From the NCBI RefSeq assembly GCF_000374125.1, contig NZ_KB893644.1, positions 186,001 to 250,000 of the forward strand: 64,000 nt of DNA. Direction: 5' to 3'. How positions within the stretch are numbered: the stretch's first letter is position 1; each line of letters begins with the position of its first letter. A program made the position numbers and the translations under genes. Below, piece after piece: positions 60,519 to 64,000 of the stretch. The notes under the pieces are model-generated. The model was given only the letters and a program-made list of their open reading frames with translations, was not told the DNA's origin and did not search any database. The DNA comes from Niabella aurantiaca DSM 17617. GTDB taxonomy: Bacteria; Bacteroidota; Bacteroidia; Chitinophagales; Chitinophagaceae.

Positions 60519-61433
60519 TCAATGGTCGCTGCCGGCGCCGGTGATTTCCAGGAACCGGGCCTCCAGGCTTTTCTTTTTAAGCACCAGGTAGGTAAGCGCA
60601 ATGCCTTTTTCAAAACAGTACCGGTTTACCAGTTGCGGAGTAAGGTCTGCTGTGCCGGTAAGCTGAAGCATCCCCGGTTTTACAATGAGCGCTGTTACAT
60701 TTTGCAAACCGGCAACCACCTCCTGCAGCAGCGGCAGATCCGATGCAGCTATTTCGATCACCGTTTCCGGTGCCGGTCCGTTTGCATGCAATACTTCATG
60801 AACGGTACCGCCTGCTTTTACATGCCCTTTCTGGATAATGGTCACATGCGTGCACACTTTTTCCACCTCATCCAGTATATGGCTGGCCATAATAATCGTT
60901 TTTCCCGCGGCATGCAGCTGTTGGATCAGTTGCCGGATCTCCGCGATCCCGGCGGGGTCCAGACCATTGGTAGGTTCGTCAAAGACCAGCACTTCCGGAT
61001 CGCCAAGCAGGGAGGACGCGATCGCCAAACGTTGTTTCATGCCCAGCGAATAGGTACTGAAGGCAGAGTGCCGGCGGTCAAAGAGCCGGACGGCCTTCAG
61101 CGCCCGGGGAATATCGGCTGTGTCCTGACCTTTAATGGCCGCCGCAATCCTGAGGTTCCGTTCCGCGCTCAGGTAGGGATAAAAATTAGGCGTTTCCAGC
61201 AAGGTCCCGATACGCTTTCGTTGCGCTTTATGGCCCGTTTGCCCGTTCCACAAATAGCTGCCGGAACTGGCTTTTAATACATTCATGACGATGCCCAGCA
61301 GTGTGGTCTTACCGCTGCCGTTGGGGCCCAGAATGCCGTACACCGCGCCCCGGGGTACTTCAAAGCTTACCTGGTTCAATGCCTGTACCATACCGTAGTT
61401 TTTAGAAAGGCCGTTGGTTGATAATACATTCAT
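60519..61433 (-). CDS. ABC transporter ATP-binding protein
   Basis: From the ATG ending at 61433 the product has 304 residues; the open frame extends 24 codons upstream without family residues. It has Walker A GPNGSGKT (36-43), signature SLGMKQ (129-134) and Walker B FDEP (151-154), plus a C-terminal extension of about 90 residues common in ABC-2 exporters of the CcmA type. It is transcribed together with the permease downstream. The substrate is not known. Confidence 0.92.
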   Translation of the reverse strand: MNVLSTNGLSKNYGMVQALNQVSFEVPRGAVYGILGPNGSGKTTLLGIVMNVLKASSGSYLWNGQTGHKAQRKRIGTLLETPNFYPYLSAERNLRIAAAIKGQDTADIPRALKAVRLFDRRHSAFSTYSLGMKQRLAIASSLLGDPEVLVFDEPTNGLDPAGIAEIRQLIQQLHAAGKTIIMASHILDEVEKVCTHVTIIQKGHVKAGGTVHEVLHANGPAPETVIEIAASDLPLLQEVVAGLQNVTALIVKPGMLQLTGTADLTPQLVNRYCFEKGIALTYLVLKKKSLEARFLEITGAGSDH

Positions 61434-61655
61434 GCCGACTTGGTTTAACAGAACCAAATGTATCATTAATTGATCCGGCGCAAGAAATAAAATCGGCAAA
61501 AACACATTTTAAAAAGGTAAACGTCCGGAACGGCGGAACCGGGTAGCGGATCTTAGCGCCTGTAACCGGTTGGCCACGGGCGCTGGCTTGCCAACGGCCC
61601 GGATCTCCGACGTCAGAGCGCCGCAACCGGAGCAGCGCCGGCCGGGGTTCATGTT

Positions 61656-61686
61656 TTTGCATTTGCTTTTTTTCTCCTTACCTTCA
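61656..61686 (+). promoter_or_regulatory. Bacteroidota-type promoter of the beta-oxidation gene
   Basis: TTTG (61656-61659), a 19-base spacer and TACCTTCA (61679-61686) agree in spacing with TTTG-N19-TAnnTTTG; the last two bases of the -7 element differ. Confidence 0.5.
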
Positions 61687-61689
61687 CAG

Positions 61690-61707
61690 TAGATAGTTGT
61701 TTATCTA
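61690..61707. promoter_or_regulatory. candidate operator TAGATA-N6-TATCTA
   Basis: A perfect 6-base inverted repeat with a 6-base spacer lies at the expected transcription start of the beta-oxidation gene. It could be the site of a repressor acting on fatty-acid catabolism; no regulator gene is adjacent. Confidence 0.4.
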
Positions 61708-61803
61708 ACTAATTGTTGTTTGTATATGATTTCAGTGATAAAATTTGTTGATATATGGATCACAAAAGCAAAGGCCGTACAACCGCTAAACATATAGTCG
61801 TGT

Positions 61804-64000
61804 ATGAAAAGAATCATTAAAAAAGTAGCAGTTCTCGGAAGTGGTGTGATGGGATCGCGCATCGCCTGTCATTTTGCAGGCATCGGTATTCCGGTATTGT
61901 TGCTGGACATTGCTGCCGAAGGGGCGGATAAGAACAGGATCGTAAAAGATGCGCTGGCAGCTGCTGTAAAAAGCAGTCCCTCGCCCGTATACACCAAAGA
62001 GGTGGTGAAGAGGATCACCACCGGTAATTTTGATGAGGATCTACAGCACATCGGGGGGTGCGACTGGGTGATAGAGGTGATCGTGGAGCGGCTGGATATT
62101 AAACAGCAGTTATTTGAAAAAGTGGAGCAGTACCGGCGCCCCGGAACACTCATCACTTCCAATACATCGGGCATTCCGATCCACCTGATGACCCGTGACC
62201 GGAGCGAGGACTTTAAAAAACATTTTTGCGGAACCCATTTCTTTAACCCTCCCCGTTATTTGCGGTTATTGGAGATCATTCCTGCGCGGGAAACCAGCGG
62301 GGAGATGGTCGATTTCCTGATGGAATTCGGCGATCGCATTCTTGGAAAAACAACTGTGCTTTGTAAGGATACACCGGCCTTTATTGCTAACCGTGTGGGT
62401 GTGTTCAGCATCATGGCTATATTTTCCCTGATGGACCAGCTGGGGCTGGGTATCGATGAAATTGAGGCGCTGACCGGCCCGGTGATCGGCCGGCCAAAGT
62501 CGGCCACATTCCGCACTGCGGATGTTGTAGGCATCGACACCCTGGCAAAAGTGGCCGCCGGCGTTTTTGAGAACTGTCCGGACGATGAAGCGAAACAGTT
62601 ATTTGTGGTCCCGGCCTGGCTGGAAAAAATGGTGGCCAATAAATGGCTGGGTGATAAAACAGGGCAGGGCTTTTTTAAAAAGATAAAAAATGAGAAAGGG
62701 GCTTCAGAGATCCTGGTGCTGGATCTGAAAAGCTTTGAGTACGCCCCCCGCGTAAAACCAAAATTTGCCGGTCTGGAAGCGGCAAAGCTGTTAGAGGAGC
62801 TGCCCGCAAAACTAAAGGTGCTGATGGCTGGCCAGGACAAGGCGGGCGAGTTTTACCGGAAGTTTCATTACCTCTTGTTCTCCTATGTAAGCCACCGGAT
62901 ACCGGAGATCAGCGATGAGCTGTACCGCATAGATGATGCCATGAAGGCCGGCTTTGGATGGGAGATCGGCCCTTTCGAAAGCTGGGATGTGGTTGGGGTG
63001 GCTAAAACGGTGGCAGCGATGAAGAGCGCCGGCATTACCATAGCCGCCTGGGTGGAAGAAATGCTGGCAGCAGGCCATCAAACATTTTATACGGTTGAGA
63101 ACGGGAAGCGTAAGGCTTACGATCCGGTCAGCAGGAACTACAAGGTCCTGCCTGGAGCAGATGCTTTTATTATTTTAAGCAACTACTCCGATAAGATCGT
63201 GTGGAAGAACAATAGCTGCCGGCTCTGCGATATAGGAGACGAAGTGCTGGCCCTGCAATGGAATACCAAGATGGGAACCATTGGAGGCGATGTGCTTAGT
63301 GGTATTCAGACGGCGATTGAAAAGGCTGAAAAGGATTTTAAAGGGCTGGTGATCGCCAATGAAGGCGCCAATTTTTCTGCCGGGGCAAATGTGGGCATGA
63401 TCTTTATGCTGGCTGTGGAGCAGGAGTATGATGAGCTGGATATGGCCATACGTCTTTTTCAGAATACCACTATGCGTGCCCGGTACGCATCGATACCGGT
63501 CGTAGTAGCGCCGCACGGCCTTGCGCTGGGAGGCGGATGCGAGCTGAGCCTGCACGCCGATAAGGTATGTGCTGCTGCCGAAACCTATACAGGGTTGGTA
63601 GAACTGGGCGTGGGACTGATCCCCGGAGGCGGGGGCACCAAAGAGTTTGCTTTGCGCGCGGCCGATGAAGTGCAGCAGGGCGAGCCGGAAAACATTCCAC
63701 TGCAGAACCGGTTTTTAACCATTGCTACGGCAAAGGTGAGTACTTCGGCTGCAGAGGCATTTGAACTGGGTATTTACCGCAGGGGCCATGATGAAGTGAT
63801 CGCCAACCAGGACCGTCGCGTTGCAGAAGCAAAACGCAGTGTGCTTGAATTGTATGACAGCGGCTATGTGGCACCTGTGCCCAGGACAGATATAAAAGTG
63901 CAGGGACGCAGTGTACTGGGCTCCTTACTGGCAGGGATCAATGCCATGCAGAAGGGCAGCTATGCCACCGGGCATGATGCGCTGGTTGCAAAAAAACTGG
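61804..64000 (+). CDS. 3-hydroxyacyl-CoA dehydrogenase / enoyl-CoA hydratase fusion, partial
   Basis: The gene starts at the ATG at 61804 and runs off the window without a stop; 732 codons are visible. The N-terminal 3-hydroxyacyl-CoA dehydrogenase part begins with the NAD motif GSGVMG (12-17), continues with HFCGTHFFNPP (catalytic His region) and has its helical C-terminal domain to about residue 440. The enoyl-CoA hydratase part then includes EGANFSAGANVGMI and LGGGCE (575-580), the oxyanion and active-site regions. The order dehydrogenase-hydratase is reversed from FadB/FadJ. It catalyses two steps of fatty-acid beta-oxidation. Confidence 0.93.
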   Translation, partial: MKRIIKKVAVLGSGVMGSRIACHFAGIGIPVLLLDIAAEGADKNRIVKDALAAAVKSSPSPVYTKEVVKRITTGNFDEDLQHIGGCDWVIEVIVERLDIKQQLFEKVEQYRRPGTLITSNTSGIPIHLMTRDRSEDFKKHFCGTHFFNPPRYLRLLEIIPARETSGEMVDFLMEFGDRILGKTTVLCKDTPAFIANRVGVFSIMAIFSLMDQLGLGIDEIEALTGPVIGRPKSATFRTADVVGIDTLAKVAAGVFENCPDDEAKQLFVVPAWLEKMVANKWLGDKTGQGFFKKIKNEKGASEILVLDLKSFEYAPRVKPKFAGLEAAKLLEELPAKLKVLMAGQDKAGEFYRKFHYLLFSYVSHRIPEISDELYRIDDAMKAGFGWEIGPFESWDVVGVAKTVAAMKSAGITIAAWVEEMLAAGHQTFYTVENGKRKAYDPVSRNYKVLPGADAFIILSNYSDKIVWKNNSCRLCDIGDEVLALQWNTKMGTIGGDVLSGIQTAIEKAEKDFKGLVIANEGANFSAGANVGMIFMLAVEQEYDELDMAIRLFQNTTMRARYASIPVVVAPHGLALGGGCELSLHADKVCAAAETYTGLVELGVGLIPGGGGTKEFALRAADEVQQGEPENIPLQNRFLTIATAKVSTSAAEAFELGIYRRGHDEVIANQDRRVAEAKRSVLELYDSGYVAPVPRTDIKVQGRSVLGSLLAGINAMQKGSYATGHDALVAKKL

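Larger units (their letters stand above)
61434..61803. other. 370-base divergent gap between the ABC pair and the beta-oxidation gene
   Basis: The left half (61530-61650) is GC-rich, with CCGG-rich hairpins but no gene. The right half contains a good promoter and a dyad just downstream of it. The start of the beta-oxidation gene lies about 110 bases after the predicted transcription start. Confidence 0.5.

Overview
This window looks like a chromosomal segment of a Bacteroidota bacterium, most likely family Chitinophagaceae (inference from gene content and order; no database search was possible). Signs are a type VI secretion cluster of the Bacteroidota subtype iii, TTTG / TAnnTTTG promoter elements, a 14-subunit nuo operon with separate nuoC and nuoD and a short NuoG, a DUF2807 (GIN) lipoprotein, and an exbB-exbD-exbD-tonB operon. 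Few starts have a clear Shine-Dalgarno, as is usual in this phylum.

Layout. 1-6.4 kb: end of guaB, a Crp/Fnr regulator, def, a GIN-domain lipoprotein, guaA, a periplasmic-binding-protein-like protein and a secreted protein. 6.4-16.4 kb: Wzx-like flippase, a broken Rpn-type nuclease gene, recG, a GlcD-like FAD oxidase, an exported protein, a yihY-mazG-dtd group, an ArfB-like hydrolase and an XRE/S24 regulator. 17-32 kb: the type VI secretion cluster (BamE-like membrane protein, J-domain membrane protein, tssE, tssF, tssG, tssN, tssK, tssO, PKD protein, tssH/clpV, tssB, tssC, two tssD/hcp genes), with an NlpC/P60 lipoprotein on the opposite strand. No VgrG or PAAR gene is present. 32-38 kb: TauE/SafE permease, tRNA-Ser(GGA) with a strong terminator, tatD, polysaccharide deacetylase, and a small membrane protein, PstS-like lipoprotein and TPR protein in a row. 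38-52.5 kb: nuoABCDEFGHIJKLMN, interrupted by a VOC-family gene (between nuoE and nuoF) and a GxxExxY nuclease-like gene (between nuoF and nuoG). 52.5-64 kb: MacB-like permease, exbB-exbD-exbD-tonB, a Lys/Ala-rich histone-H1-like protein, a TIGR01777 epimerase, an ABC exporter pair, and the first 732 codons of a 3-hydroxyacyl-CoA dehydrogenase / enoyl-CoA hydratase fusion.

The two most unusual signals are non-coding. First, degenerate tandem repeats with a strict 7-base period sit in many gaps, often ending at or within about 10 bases of a start codon (nuoB, nuoC, nuoK, nuoM, the MacB-like permease, the Crp/Fnr gene, and upstream of the GlcD-like gene). Their sequences differ between loci but the period is the same. 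Second, the GxxExxY gene inside the nuo operon is bracketed by perfect 12-base inverted repeats embedded in short GCAAAG-type repeats, so it looks like a small mobile cassette.
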